Shown in pieces: positions 17,343 to 26,219 of a stretch of DNA of 64,000 bases. Under the pieces are notes generated by a model. That model made no database searches. It was not told where the DNA came from and saw only the letters and a list, made by a program, of their open reading frames with translations. Source of the DNA: JAICQM01 sp963781555 (GTDB lineage: Bacteria > Chloroflexota > Limnocylindria > QHBO01); assembly GCA_963781555.1 (NCBI GenBank), contig CAWAGB010000006.1:806001-870000 (forward strand), written 5' to 3'. A program made the position numbers and the translations under genes. Numbering within the stretch: position 1 is the stretch's first letter; every line of letters begins with the position of its first letter.

Positions 17343-20171
17343 TCACGACCCTGATTTCGTGCGCCGTCGTATGCGGCGCCAGCCCAGGGCCGCAGCGCTG
17401 AGGATGGTTGGAGCGGCGAAGATCGGCACCAGCGTTCCGCCGCTCAGCGGCGGGACGACCGTCCCGACCGGGGCGTTGGGTACCGACGGCAGCACGCTGC
17501 AGTTGGGCTTGTTGCCATTGCAGCTCTTGGACGGCTGCGCGCTCGGGTCCTGTGTCGCCGAGGGTCGTGGCGTCGCCCGCCGGTTCCCGCAGATTGCGGT
17601 GCCGAAGCCCCGGTTGCCCGGCAGCGGTCCGATCCGCATCCAGACCTTGTCCGGACCCAGATCACCCATGTCCGCCGGGTCGCCCTTTGCGCTGGTCTGC
17701 CCGTTGACGTAGCGATCTGCCCAGCGCTGCGCCGACTCGACCCATTCATTGGGGCGCCGGTCATCGGCGTTGACCATCGCCACGATGTCGAAGCAGCCCT
17801 TGCTGTGGAACGTGTCGGGCGGGGGCTCCGTGCCGGCCAGGAACGGCATGTTGCGCAGCTCGCCGCAGTTGTTGGTGGCGCGCAGCCCGCTGAACTTGCA
17901 GACATCGATCATCTGCACGTCGGCCGGCTTGGCGAACGTCGTCTGACCGACCGGGGTATTGCCGTTCCATTGCCACGGCTGGTTGAGCGCGATCTCCATG
18001 AAGTCGTGCCACAGGTAGAGCGGGCCGTCGGCGCTGAAGAGGCCCTGCCCGAGCCGGTTGGACAGCTGCTCCTGGTTGTTGTTGCCCATCCACACCCCGA
18101 CCGTGAGGCCGCCGGGGACGTAACCGAAGCCGGACACGTCGCGGAAGTCGTTGGTGGTCCCGGTCTTGAAGCCGGCCTGGCGGCGGACACCGGAGGCGTC
18201 TCGCAGCTCCGCGCGCGACCCCCAGACGGAGTTGCGGGCAGGGTCCGTGTTGCCTTCGAGGATCCAGTGGGTCAGGAACGCCTCGCCGGCCGTCATCGGA
18301 TTGGTGGCCTCGGGACCGGCGGTGTCGATGCTGTAGATGATGCGGTTGTCCCGGTCCCGGATCTCGCGGATCGTGGTGGCCGGATGCAGCGCGCCCTGCT
18401 GCGCGAACACGCTGTAGGCCTGGGTCATGTTCTTCAGCGAGACCGGGACCGACCCCAGGGTCAGCGTGAGGCCGGGATCCTCGCCCATGATGTAGTCGGC
18501 TGGGGCGACGCCCATCGACTCCGCGAACTGGGCCGTCGTGTCGGCCCCCACGAGGTACTGCATCATCACCGACGGGGTGTTGAGGCTGTAGCGGAGTCCG
18601 TCGGCGGCGAGCAGCGGTCCATGGTCCGTGATGTCGGCATTCGTCGGCAGGTACGAGGTCTCCAGGGTCTGTCCGAACTGGGTCACCGAATCGACGAAGA
18701 AGGTCGCTGGCGTGGCCGCGCGGGCGCGGAAGGCGGACGAGTAGGTGATCGGCTTGAATGCCGATCCGGGCTGCCTGCGGCTGAGGCCGGCGACGTCGAA
18801 TTGGCCGTCCACGCGCTTGTCCTCGCGGTTGTAGTAGTCCACTGAGCCGATGTAGGCCACGATCTCGCCGGTCGCTGAGTCGATGGCCACCAGCGCCCCA
18901 TTGCCGACGTTCTTGTCGCTCAGGGCGGCAACCCACTTCTGGACCTGCAGGTGCGCCTGCTCCTGGAGGCCGAGATCGACGGTGGTGGTGATGCGGAAGC
19001 CCCCGGTGCGCAGCTCATAGGCTGGATCCGGGTAGCCCAGCGCCTCCAGGATCTGCTCGGCCTCCCGCTCGGCGGCGAACGTGAAGTGGGGCTCGCGGAG
19101 CGGAGTACCGGCGCGCTTCGGGCTCATGTCGAGCCACGAGACCGCATCCGCCTGATCGTGCTGGGCCTTGGTGATATACCCCTCGCGCAGCATCGCGTCG
19201 AGCACCTGGCCACGGCGTTCGATGGCATCCGCCGCCGCTTCCGGACTGCCGGGCTCGCCCCCGGGGTTCTGGTACGGGTCGTAGACGCTGGGCAGCTGCG
19301 GAAGGCCGGCAAGGAATGACGATTGGGCGAGCGTCAGCTCGGCGAGATCGGTGATGCCGAAGTAATTCGCCGCCGCGGCCTTGACGCCGTAAGACCCGTT
19401 TCCGTAGAAGACAAGATTGAGGTACGTGGTGATGATCCGCTTCTTGCCGGCCTCGCCCGGATACTGGGCGGTCACTTCCCGCGCGAAGATCTGCTCGCGG
19501 ATCTTGTCGTCGATGCCGGGGTCGGGTCGTGGCTCCGGCGGGGTGCAGACCTCCCGCTCAGCCTCGTCGGTGGGCGCGGACGGCGCGGCACTCGGATCGA
19601 GGGGGGTGGCCGCCCCGCTGGCGCCGAGCGGTCCGCTCGCCGCCGGCGCGACGGGGGTTTCGGCCTGCTGCTCGCGCAGCACCTCGGCGTAGTCGATCAT
19701 CTGCTGCGTGAGGGTGGACGCCCCCTGCACGATGCCACCGGCCTGCAGGTTCGCGTACACGGCTCGGAGTGCGGCGTAGTAGTCGACCCCGTCATTCGTC
19801 CAGAAGGTGCGGTCCTCGGTCGCGACAGTCGCGTTGATCAGGTCGTCGGGGATGTCCTCGAAGGGAACGGCGTCACGATTCTGGCATTCGACGCGTGCAA
19901 GCAGGGTGGTCCCGGTGCGGTCGTAGACGAACGTGGACTGCGGCAGCCGCAGCCCGTCGAGGATGTCCGGGTCGGGAAGTCCAGAGGCGAAGTAGTTGTA
20001 GGCGGCGAGCAGGCCGCCCGCGGTGCCCAGCACCGAGCCGCCGATCATGATGGCGAAGGCGCCGAAGATGACGACAAAGGCGGTGGTGAGGCTGCGGCGC
20101 TTGCTCGAGCCGCGAACCGTGCTGCGCCGCATCATCAACCGATGGCGACGCCGTTGCATGACCGGTCGCAT
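17343..20171 (-). CDS. Class A penicillin-binding protein (transglycosylase/transpeptidase)
   Basis: 942 residues. A basic cytoplasmic N-terminus and one membrane helix (about 32-58) lead into a GT51 domain with the catalytic Glu at E119 (VATEDRTFW) and GASTLTQQMI; a GT51 motif continues at YLNLVFYGNGSYGVKAAAANYF. Between these lies an Ala/Pro-rich insertion of about 50 residues. The transpeptidase domain has SxxK in RQPGSAFKPIT, SxN in RYSLNTPSV and KTGT in GFKTGTTNDF. A low-complexity tail ends in a hydrophobic segment and basic residues, possibly a second anchor. It polymerises and cross-links peptidoglycan. TACCGT at 20180-20185 lies eight bases before the ATG. Confidence 0.93.
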   Translation of the reverse strand: MRPVMQRRRHRLMMRRSTVRGSSKRRSLTTAFVVIFGAFAIMIGGSVLGTAGGLLAAYNYFASGLPDPDILDGLRLPQSTFVYDRTGTTLLARVECQNRDAVPFEDIPDDLINATVATEDRTFWTNDGVDYYAALRAVYANLQAGGIVQGASTLTQQMIDYAEVLREQQAETPVAPAASGPLGASGAATPLDPSAAPSAPTDEAEREVCTPPEPRPDPGIDDKIREQIFAREVTAQYPGEAGKKRIITTYLNLVFYGNGSYGVKAAAANYFGITDLAELTLAQSSFLAGLPQLPSVYDPYQNPGGEPGSPEAAADAIERRGQVLDAMLREGYITKAQHDQADAVSWLDMSPKRAGTPLREPHFTFAAEREAEQILEALGYPDPAYELRTGGFRITTTVDLGLQEQAHLQVQKWVAALSDKNVGNGALVAIDSATGEIVAYIGSVDYYNREDKRVDGQFDVAGLSRRQPGSAFKPITYSSAFRARAATPATFFVDSVTQFGQTLETSYLPTNADITDHGPLLAADGLRYSLNTPSVMMQYLVGADTTAQFAESMGVAPADYIMGEDPGLTLTLGSVPVSLKNMTQAYSVFAQQGALHPATTIREIRDRDNRIIYSIDTAGPEATNPMTAGEAFLTHWILEGNTDPARNSVWGSRAELRDASGVRRQAGFKTGTTNDFRDVSGFGYVPGGLTVGVWMGNNNQEQLSNRLGQGLFSADGPLYLWHDFMEIALNQPWQWNGNTPVGQTTFAKPADVQMIDVCKFSGLRATNNCGELRNMPFLAGTEPPPDTFHSKGCFDIVAMVNADDRRPNEWVESAQRWADRYVNGQTSAKGDPADMGDLGPDKVWMRIGPLPGNRGFGTAICGNRRATPRPSATQDPSAQPSKSCNGNKPNCSVLPSVPNAPVGTVVPPLSGGTLVPIFAAPTILSAAALGWRRIRRRTKSGS

Positions 20172-20221
20172 AGGCCGCTACGGTACCAGCCGCTGGCGGC
20201 ACGGTCGAATGACCGGCCCGG

Positions 20222-20932
20222 TCAGCGGAGCAGGGCGATAGCGTCGCCCGCAACGCCCAGCAGTCCCGGCTCCCGGATCAGGGTGAGGACTGCGCCGATG
20301 ACAAGAAACGGCCCGAACGGGATGTAGCTCTTCATGGCCGCCCGTCCTCGCACGAGGAGCACGATGCTCATCCCCGCCGCCGCCAGCGCCGCAATGAATA
20401 TCGCCGAGAAGATTGCGGGCCATCCCAGAATGAGTCCGAGCGGGGCCACGAGGTAGAGATCGCCGAGCGCCACGCCCTGACGCACCAGCAGGCCCACCAC
20501 CCACAGGAAGGCAACCCCGGCGACACCGCCGATCACCGCGGACAGCGGGTCCACCGTCGGGTTGAATGGCACGAAACCGAGGCCGAGCGCGACGAGCGGG
20601 TCCAGGGCCAGGTGCGGAAGGCGGCGCTGCTCCCAGTCCGTGGCTGTCAGCACGACGAGCAGCCCGAGCACCACCAGGTGAACGACGGTCGCCCACCACG
20701 GGAGCGTGGAGCGCGTGGCGATGGCCCATCCCGCAATGCCTGACGCGGCCGCGAGCATGAGCGTGCGGGGGCGCCAGCTGTCGTGGCTCGCCTCGTCGGC
20801 TGGCCAGACGCTCGCCAGCCGGTCCGCGGCAGCGCCCAGCAGCGCAAAGACCACACCCACCCCGATCGGAAGCATTGGCACGCGGTGACGGACCTCTCGA
20901 GTGGTATCGCGCCGGCCGGTGCCCGCGCGCAC
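20222..20932 (-). CDS. Prepilin peptidase (type IV leader peptidase, A24)
   Basis: 236 residues from GTG at 20932, chosen because TAGGAT at 20939-20944 lies six bases upstream; ATG at 20875 is the alternative. About seven hydrophobic segments carry the two aspartates of GxGD proteases: TATDWEQRRLPH near residue 108 and GVALGDLYL near residue 172. The Zn-binding methylase domain of bifunctional PilD is absent, giving a short archaeal-like or TadV/CpaA-like form. It should cleave class III signal peptides of pilins or competence pseudopilins, none of which are in the window. Confidence 0.85.
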   Translation of the reverse strand: MRAGTGRRDTTREVRHRVPMLPIGVGVVFALLGAAADRLASVWPADEASHDSWRPRTLMLAAASGIAGWAIATRSTLPWWATVVHLVVLGLLVVLTATDWEQRRLPHLALDPLVALGLGFVPFNPTVDPLSAVIGGVAGVAFLWVVGLLVRQGVALGDLYLVAPLGLILGWPAIFSAIFIAALAAAGMSIVLLVRGRAAMKSYIPFGPFLVIGAVLTLIREPGLLGVAGDAIALLR

Positions 20933-20938
20933 CGACGC

Positions 20939-20944
20939 ATCCTA
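20939..20944 (-). promoter_or_regulatory. -10 element of leaderless prepilin peptidase gene
   Basis: TAGGAT on the minus strand, six bases before the GTG at 20932. It decides the longer start for this gene. Confidence 0.45.
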
Positions 20945-21068
20945 CCGATACACCGCGCGGGGCGGACAATGGCCCGATCGTTCCATCTGGCACGCCGTCT
21001 GCCATGTCAATGAGCGTCAAGCCGACGTCACCCGATGCCGGCGCTCACCACACAGGGGAGTTGCAGAC

Positions 21069-21257
21069 ATGGATTCTGATCGCATCGAAGGCCCGCTCAA
21101 GGAAGGGGCCGGCAAGGTCAAGGAAGAGTGGGGCGACCTGACCGATAACGCCCAGACCGAAACCGAGGGCAAGGCCGAGAAGATGGAGGGCGACCTCCAG
21201 AACGAGTGGGGCGAGGCCAAGGACAACGCCCGCGACGCGGTCGACGACCGCACCTGA
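21069..21257 (+). CDS. CsbD-like stress protein
   Basis: 62 residues, highly charged, with the CsbD pattern: RIEGPLKEGAGKVKEEWGDL followed by a second KAEKMEGDLQNEWGEAKD repeat-like half. CsbD proteins are small, abundant and general-stress induced; their biochemical role is unknown. The ATG at 21069 has AGGGGAG about eight bases upstream, one of the few good Shine-Dalgarno sequences in the window; longer in-frame starts to 20901 have non-CsbD sequence. A long inverted repeat follows 16 bases after the stop. Confidence 0.85.
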   Translation: MDSDRIEGPLKEGAGKVKEEWGDLTDNAQTETEGKAEKMEGDLQNEWGEAKDNARDAVDDRT

Positions 21258-21273
21258 GAGGCCACCGAACCGA

Positions 21274-21303
21274 TGACGCCCGCCGGCCAGCCGGCGGGCG
21301 TCA
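21274..21303. terminator. Bidirectional terminator between CsbD gene and aminopeptidase gene
   Basis: Perfect 14-bp inverted repeat (21274-21287 with 21290-21303) around a CA turn, between convergent genes ending at 21257 and 21315. No long T-tract on either side. Confidence 0.8.
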
Positions 21304-21314
21304 GTTCATGTGGC

Positions 21315-22799
21315 TCAGCCGCCTGCCGCGAAATCAAGGGCCAGGCGAGTGAGGGTCGTCACCCCGGTCCCGATTGCGCCCTTCGGGTTGGTGGCCTTGT
21401 CGGCCGACAGGTAGGCCGAGCTGGCGATGTCGACGTGCACCCAGTTCTTGGTCGCGAAGTCGGCGAGGAATACCGCGCTCTTGATGAGTGATCCGTCGCG
21501 GCTGCCGGAATTGACGATGTCGGCGTGCGCTGAGTCGTAAGCGGCGCGATATTCGGTCGCGAGCGGCATCTCCCAGAACCACTCGCCGGTCGCATCCGCT
21601 GCACGCGCGACCTCCGCGCCCCATTCCCGCGGACGAGCGAAGTAGCAGCTGATCAGCTCGCCGAACGCAACGCTGGCGGCGCCGGTGAGGGTCGCGATGT
21701 CGACGAGGTGCGTTGCGCCCTGCTGCTCCGCCCAATGGAGCGCATCGGCAAGGATCAGGCGGCCCTCGGCGTCCGTGTTGATGACTTCGATGGTCTTGCC
21801 GTTCATGGCCCGGACCACGTCGCCCGGACGCTGCGCGTTGCCGCCAGGCATGTTCTCGACCATCGGAGCAACCGCCATCAGCGGCGCATCCGGATTGAGA
21901 CGCGCGACCGTTCGGGCGGCGGCGATGACAGCCGCGGCACCCGACTTGTCGTGCTTCATCTCCTCCATCTTGTCGGCGGGCTTGATGCTGATCCCTCCCG
22001 AGTCGAAGCACACGCCCTTCCCGACGATGGCCAGGCGACGCTCAGGGGCAGCCTTCTCCCAGCCCGGCAGCTTGATGGCGATGAGCCGCGGCTCGTGGGT
22101 TGCACCCTGGCCAACCCCGAGCAGGGCACCCATCCCCAGCGCGCGCATCTCCTCGACGCCGAGCACCTCCACGGTGCAGCCATCCGCCTCGAGCTCGCGG
22201 GCCACCTCGGCCATCTTCTCCGGGTAGAGGTCGTTCGACGCGCGGTTGGCCAGGGTGCGGCCGAACTCGACCCCCTCGGCGATGATCACCGCGCGGTCGA
22301 GCTCGCCGCTCTCGGGAGCGGCGTCGCCGACGAGGATCAGCTCCTCGACGCTGCGCAGCATCGCCTGCGTGTCGCGCACGCGTCCGTAGATCTGATGGGG
22401 TCGATACGTGCCCTGCAGCGCCCCGACCGCCGCCGCCGCGAAGCCGTCCGCATCCTCGCCGTCGCGCAGCCAGAACGCCATGGTGGTGGCACCGCGACCC
22501 TGCAGGCGTCGCGTGGCGGTGGAGGCCATGCGCCGGGCGCGCCACGGGCCGCGGCCCCGGCGCACGCCGTTGACCAGCAGAATCTTGTCGACGCCGAGGG
22601 CACCGCCATCCAGCAGCGCGGTGTAGTGCTCGACGATGTTGAACTCGCCCCACTCGATGGCCCGCGAGATGACGCCGCCGGAGGCCGCGTCCAGCTCGGC
22701 GAGATCGCCGCCCATCTCGCGGTCCTCCTTGTAGATCGGCACCGCGAGGACATCGGCCTCGACGGACGCGGGTGCGGTCGAAACGGCGCGCAGGCGCAT
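21315..22799 (-). CDS. pepA: Leucyl aminopeptidase (M17)
   Basis: 494 residues. The M17 signature NTDAEGRLILADAL is present with the catalytic Arg, and metal ligands are in VGKGVCFDSGGISIKP and MKHDKSGAA. It removes N-terminal residues from peptides in the cytoplasm as a dinuclear-metal hexamer. The ATG at 22799 is chosen because AGGAGAG lies seven bases upstream and homologues begin there; an in-frame ATG at 22850 is ten bases from TATACT (minus strand, 22861-22866) and could give a leaderless 511-residue form. With the first choice, the leader is about 55 bases. Confidence 0.93.
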   Translation of the reverse strand: MRLRAVSTAPASVEADVLAVPIYKEDREMGGDLAELDAASGGVISRAIEWGEFNIVEHYTALLDGGALGVDKILLVNGVRRGRGPWRARRMASTATRRLQGRGATTMAFWLRDGEDADGFAAAAVGALQGTYRPHQIYGRVRDTQAMLRSVEELILVGDAAPESGELDRAVIIAEGVEFGRTLANRASNDLYPEKMAEVARELEADGCTVEVLGVEEMRALGMGALLGVGQGATHEPRLIAIKLPGWEKAAPERRLAIVGKGVCFDSGGISIKPADKMEEMKHDKSGAAAVIAAARTVARLNPDAPLMAVAPMVENMPGGNAQRPGDVVRAMNGKTIEVINTDAEGRLILADALHWAEQQGATHLVDIATLTGAASVAFGELISCYFARPREWGAEVARAADATGEWFWEMPLATEYRAAYDSAHADIVNSGSRDGSLIKSAVFLADFATKNWVHVDIASSAYLSADKATNPKGAIGTGVTTLTRLALDFAAGG

Positions 22800-22879
22800 G
22801 CAGTAGCTCTCCTGGGATGACTTGAGTTGTCCGCCGCCGTCGGCGGCCATCGGTCAAGCGAGTATAGACCGGCCCCCGC

Positions 22880-24256
22880 TCACCTCGGCGCGCGCCAGGC
22901 GTACATCGTGAATCGGCTGCCCGCGTCGACCGGCGTGCCCGCCGGAGGTTCCTGGTCGTAGATGCCGGGCGTTTCGCCGGCCTGCTCTCGCCAGTTGATC
23001 GTCCAGCGCAGTCCGGCAGCCTTCGCTGCCGCCTCCGCCTCCGCCTCTGTCATGCCGATGGTGTCCGGCACCAGTACCGTGCCCGGCGCCAGGCTCGGAC
23101 CACTGAGCGTTGCCGACGGCGTCGCCGAGGCGCCCCCTCCGGGACCGAGCGGAAGACGGTCGCCCGCCGAGACGACGAGCCAGACCACGAGCGCCCCGGC
23201 GGCCAGCCCCACGATCGCCACCACCCAGGCGCCGATGCCGCTCCCTCGTCGCCGCGTGCCGCGCTGCGCGTCGGCCCGTCGTGGCGCCACGGTGGCATGG
23301 GGACCCGGCGCCGGCATGGCGAGCGGCGGGACATACCCCGCGTCCGGGGCATCACGCGGCGGCGGAATGGCGATTACCCGCGTCTCGTCGCCGGGGGCGG
23401 CCGGCGCGCTGCTCTCGGCCGCCACCTCGAGCGCGGTCGACATGGCGCGCGCGTTGCGGAACCGGTCGGCCGCATCGGGACGCAGCGCCTGCGCGATGAC
23501 CTCGTCGAGCCGTCGCGGCACCCCCGCCACCATGTCCGAGGGACGCGGCACCGGGCCTCGCTGCGCCGCGAGCATTGCCTCCGGCGTGTCGACGTCGAAC
23601 GGCGGACGGCCGGTGAGGACCTCGAAGAGGACCACGCCCGCCGCGTAGAGGTCACTGGCGGGGCTCAGCTCCTCGCTGCGCAGCTGTTCCGGCGACATCG
23701 CGTGGAGCGAGCCGAGGGAGGAACCGTCGCGACCGGTCCCCGCCGGCGTGCGGGCGATGCCGAAGTCGATGAGCTTCACCGGCCCCGGGCCGACCATCAC
23801 GTTGCTCGTCTTGACGTCGCAGTGCACGAACCCGCGGTCGTGGACGAGCGCCAGGCCGGCCAGCACGTCTCGCACGACGGTGACCGCGTCGGTCGCAGGC
23901 AGCGGCCCGTCGTCCGCGAGCCGCTGGCGCAGCGTCCGGTAGCGGCTCAGGAGCTCCATGACGATGTAGTGGAGGCGGCCGTCCTCGCCGGAGTCATACA
24001 CGTGCACCAGGTTCGTATGGGCGAGCCCGGCGGCGGTACGAGCCTCCGCCAGGAAGCGAGCCGCGAACGCCGCGTCAGAAGCGTATGGCTCGGCGAGGAC
24101 CTTCACGGCCACGTCACGCGCCAGGCGCTCGTCGTGGGCGCGAAAGACGCGCGCCATCCCGCCCCGCGCGATGAGCTCCTCGATGCGATAGCGGTCCGCG
24201 ATGCGGCGACCGATGAGGTCGCCCTGGTCGTCCGTCACCGGTCTAGGGTGCCCCAT
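22880..24256 (-). CDS. Serine/threonine protein kinase with one PASTA domain
   Basis: 458 residues from ATG at 24256; GTG at 24238 (VTDDQGDLIG) is an equally likely start. Kinase motifs: glycine loop IARGGMARVF, VAVKVL lysine, VHCDVKTSNVMV catalytic loop with Cys replacing the usual Arg of HRD, LIDFGIA, and MSPEQL. A proline-rich juxtamembrane segment leads to a membrane helix (WVVAIVGLAAGALVVWLVV, about residue 345), then a single extracellular PASTA domain (VPDTIGMTEAEAEAAAKAAGL). Such kinases sense cell-wall fragments and phosphorylate division and wall enzymes. Only one PASTA copy is present. Confidence 0.92.
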   Translation of the reverse strand: MGHPRPVTDDQGDLIGRRIADRYRIEELIARGGMARVFRAHDERLARDVAVKVLAEPYASDAAFAARFLAEARTAAGLAHTNLVHVYDSGEDGRLHYIVMELLSRYRTLRQRLADDGPLPATDAVTVVRDVLAGLALVHDRGFVHCDVKTSNVMVGPGPVKLIDFGIARTPAGTGRDGSSLGSLHAMSPEQLRSEELSPASDLYAAGVVLFEVLTGRPPFDVDTPEAMLAAQRGPVPRPSDMVAGVPRRLDEVIAQALRPDAADRFRNARAMSTALEVAAESSAPAAPGDETRVIAIPPPRDAPDAGYVPPLAMPAPGPHATVAPRRADAQRGTRRRGSGIGAWVVAIVGLAAGALVVWLVVSAGDRLPLGPGGGASATPSATLSGPSLAPGTVLVPDTIGMTEAEAEAAAKAAGLRWTINWREQAGETPGIYDQEPPAGTPVDAGSRFTMYAWRAPR

Positions 24257-25136
24257 CCAAGGGCGTCCGCGCCAGCAGTGCCAGATGGACGCGGTCAAGG
24301 CCATCCCGGGTATCCGCGACCTCGCGCGACAGCTCCGCGAGCTGCTGCAGCGGAGTTCCGAGGACCCGCGACGCCCCCTCGCTGATGGCCAGCGCCAGGG
24401 CCCGGTCCGACACCGCCGCCTCGCCGGCCGCATCGCGCAGCCTCGCCTGGGCGTCCGCGGCGGCCGCGGCATCGCCATTGCGCAGCGCGAGGGCCGCGTC
24501 ACCGACGGAGGCGAGCAGGTCGCCGGCCGTCTCGAGCCACAGGCGCAGGGCCGGCAGGCTCAGCGCGTACGGCTCGACGCGAGCGATGGCCGTATGGGCG
24601 GCGGCCGCCGCGTCGAGCGCCGTCGCGTGGTCCCCCGCGGCGAGCGCGCGGGCGGCCGCAGCCAGCTTGTCGAGCACGAGGGTCGTGTCCTGGCGCAGCC
24701 CCAGGAACCCTTGCGCGGCATCGGCCGAGTCGACGATCGCAGCGCCCGCCGACATGGCACGGGCGGGGTTAACGGCAAGCCGGCGGACCGTGATGTCCAA
24801 CGCGGCGCAACGACCCGCCGCGCGGGCCACCGCCTGGCGCGCCTCGTCGAGTGGCGCCGCGGCGGCGCGGGCGAGGCGTCCCGCCTCGGTGAAAGCCGCG
24901 ACATCGACGACGCTGCCGCTCAGGGCACTCGCCGACGCCGTGCGCGCGGTGTCGATCGCGGCCGCCAGGGCGGTGGCCGCCTCCTCCAGGGCGTCGGAGG
25001 CCGCGTCGGTCGCCGCAGTGGCGTCCTCCACGGCATGCGCGTAGCGCGGCGGATCCGCCTCCGCCAGCGCGACCGGCCGCTGGCTGAACGGGATGCCGGC
25101 GGCCAGGACGGCGGCCAGCAGGAGCGCCCGCGCCAT
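24243..25136 (-). CDS. Secreted alanine-rich helical protein, function unknown
   Basis: 297 residues from ATG at 25136, giving a signal peptide RALLLAAVLAAGIPFSQRP. The rest is almost entirely helical, Ala/Asp/Arg-rich, with repeated 25-30-residue helices (for example ALEEAATALAAAIDTARTAS and AARALAAGDHATALDAAAAA), like a bundle or TPR-type extracytoplasmic protein. Its last 14 bases overlap the kinase start, so the pair is likely one operon, and it may act outside the cell with the PASTA kinase. I recognise no family. Confidence 0.65.
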   Translation of the reverse strand: MARALLLAAVLAAGIPFSQRPVALAEADPPRYAHAVEDATAATDAASDALEEAATALAAAIDTARTASASALSGSVVDVAAFTEAGRLARAAAAPLDEARQAVARAAGRCAALDITVRRLAVNPARAMSAGAAIVDSADAAQGFLGLRQDTTLVLDKLAAAARALAAGDHATALDAAAAAHTAIARVEPYALSLPALRLWLETAGDLLASVGDAALALRNGDAAAAADAQARLRDAAGEAAVSDRALALAISEGASRVLGTPLQQLAELSREVADTRDGLDRVHLALLARTPLDGAP

Positions 25137-25166
25137 CGCGCGACCCGGCCGCGGCGCTCGGCCGCA

Positions 25167-25172
25167 TATCAT
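25167..25172 (+). promoter_or_regulatory. -10 element of leaderless adenosine deaminase gene
   Basis: TATCAT six bases before the GTG at 25179, in a 42-base divergent intergenic gap with no Shine-Dalgarno for that start. Confidence 0.5.
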
Positions 25173-25178
25173 CGCGCG

Positions 25179-26219
25179 GTGCACCCGCGGGCCGAGCTGC
25201 GCGCCTTGCCGAAGGCCGAGCTCCACCAGCACATCGACGGTGCGGTTCGACCGGCAACGGCGGTTGAGCTGGCCGGGGAGGCGGGAATCGCCATGTCCGA
25301 CGAGACGGAGGCGCGACGGAGGCTCGTCGCCCCGGAGCGCTGCACGGACCAGGCCGAGCTGCTCACGTACTTCGACCTCCCGATCGCCCTGCTCCAGCGC
25401 GCAGACGCGCTGACCCGGGTAACGGCCGAGCTGATCGAGGATCTCGCCGCCGAGAACGTCCGATATGCCGAGCTGCGCTGGGCGCCCGCCCTCCACACCC
25501 GGGAGGGCCTTGAGCTGGAGGAGGTGCTCGCCGCGGTGGCGGATGGGATTGGGGTGGCCGCCGGAACGCTCGGTGCGAGGGCGCCACTCGTCGGGCTGAT
25601 CGTCACCGCAATGCGCAGCCATCCCCCCGCCGCCAACGTCCGCCTCGCCGAGACTGCGGCCCGCTTTGGCACACCGGTGGTGGGATTCGACCTCGCCGGG
25701 CCGGAGGCCTCATTTCCGGCACCACCGCATGCCGCCGCCTTCCGGGCCGCCGAGCGCGGCGGACTGGCGCTGACCGCCCACGCCGGCGAGGTTCCCGGCC
25801 CTGAGCGCATCGTCGAGGCTCTCGACCTGGGTGTGCGTCGCATCGCACACGGCGTCACCACGGCGGCCGACCCGTCGGTCCTGGCGCTCGTGGCCGCGCG
25901 CGGCGTCACGCTCGACATGTGTCCCACCAGCAACGTGCAGGCAGGCATCGTCGCGGATCTGGCGGCGCACCCGCTGGCACGCCTCCATCGGGCGGGTGTC
26001 TCCGTCACCATCTCGACCGATGACCGCACGGTGAGCGACACGACGTTGACCGATGAGCTGGCGGCCACCGCCGAGGCGCAGGACCTCACGGATCTCGAGC
26101 TCGCGCTCATCGCGATGAACGCCTTCCGCCGCGGCTTCGCTCCATACAACGTACTCGCCCCGCTGGTCGCATCAGCCGAACGTGCCTGGGAGGCGTGGCT
26201 GGAACGTCGCACCGCCTGA
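25179..26219 (+). CDS. add: Adenosine deaminase
   Basis: 346 residues, GTG start. Zinc and catalytic motifs are intact: KAELHQHIDGAV (H16, H18), LTAHAGEV with the catalytic Glu, RRIAHGVTT, MCPTSNVQAG and ISTDDRTVSD with the Asp pair. It converts adenosine or deoxyadenosine to inosine in the cytoplasm. A BMP-type nucleoside importer begins 1 kb downstream, so it likely acts on imported nucleosides. The transcript appears leaderless. It ends directly against the convergent HAD gene (26219/26220). Confidence 0.92.
   Translation: MHPRAELRALPKAELHQHIDGAVRPATAVELAGEAGIAMSDETEARRRLVAPERCTDQAELLTYFDLPIALLQRADALTRVTAELIEDLAAENVRYAELRWAPALHTREGLELEEVLAAVADGIGVAAGTLGARAPLVGLIVTAMRSHPPAANVRLAETAARFGTPVVGFDLAGPEASFPAPPHAAAFRAAERGGLALTAHAGEVPGPERIVEALDLGVRRIAHGVTTAADPSVLALVAARGVTLDMCPTSNVQAGIVADLAAHPLARLHRAGVSVTISTDDRTVSDTTLTDELAATAEAQDLTDLELALIAMNAFRRGFAPYNVLAPLVASAERAWEAWLERRTA

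Noticed and set aside
22800..22850. Upstream ATG of the aminopeptidase as the main start
   Set aside because: The internal ATG has a strong Shine-Dalgarno and matches the family N-terminus; the upstream one is kept only as an alternative.
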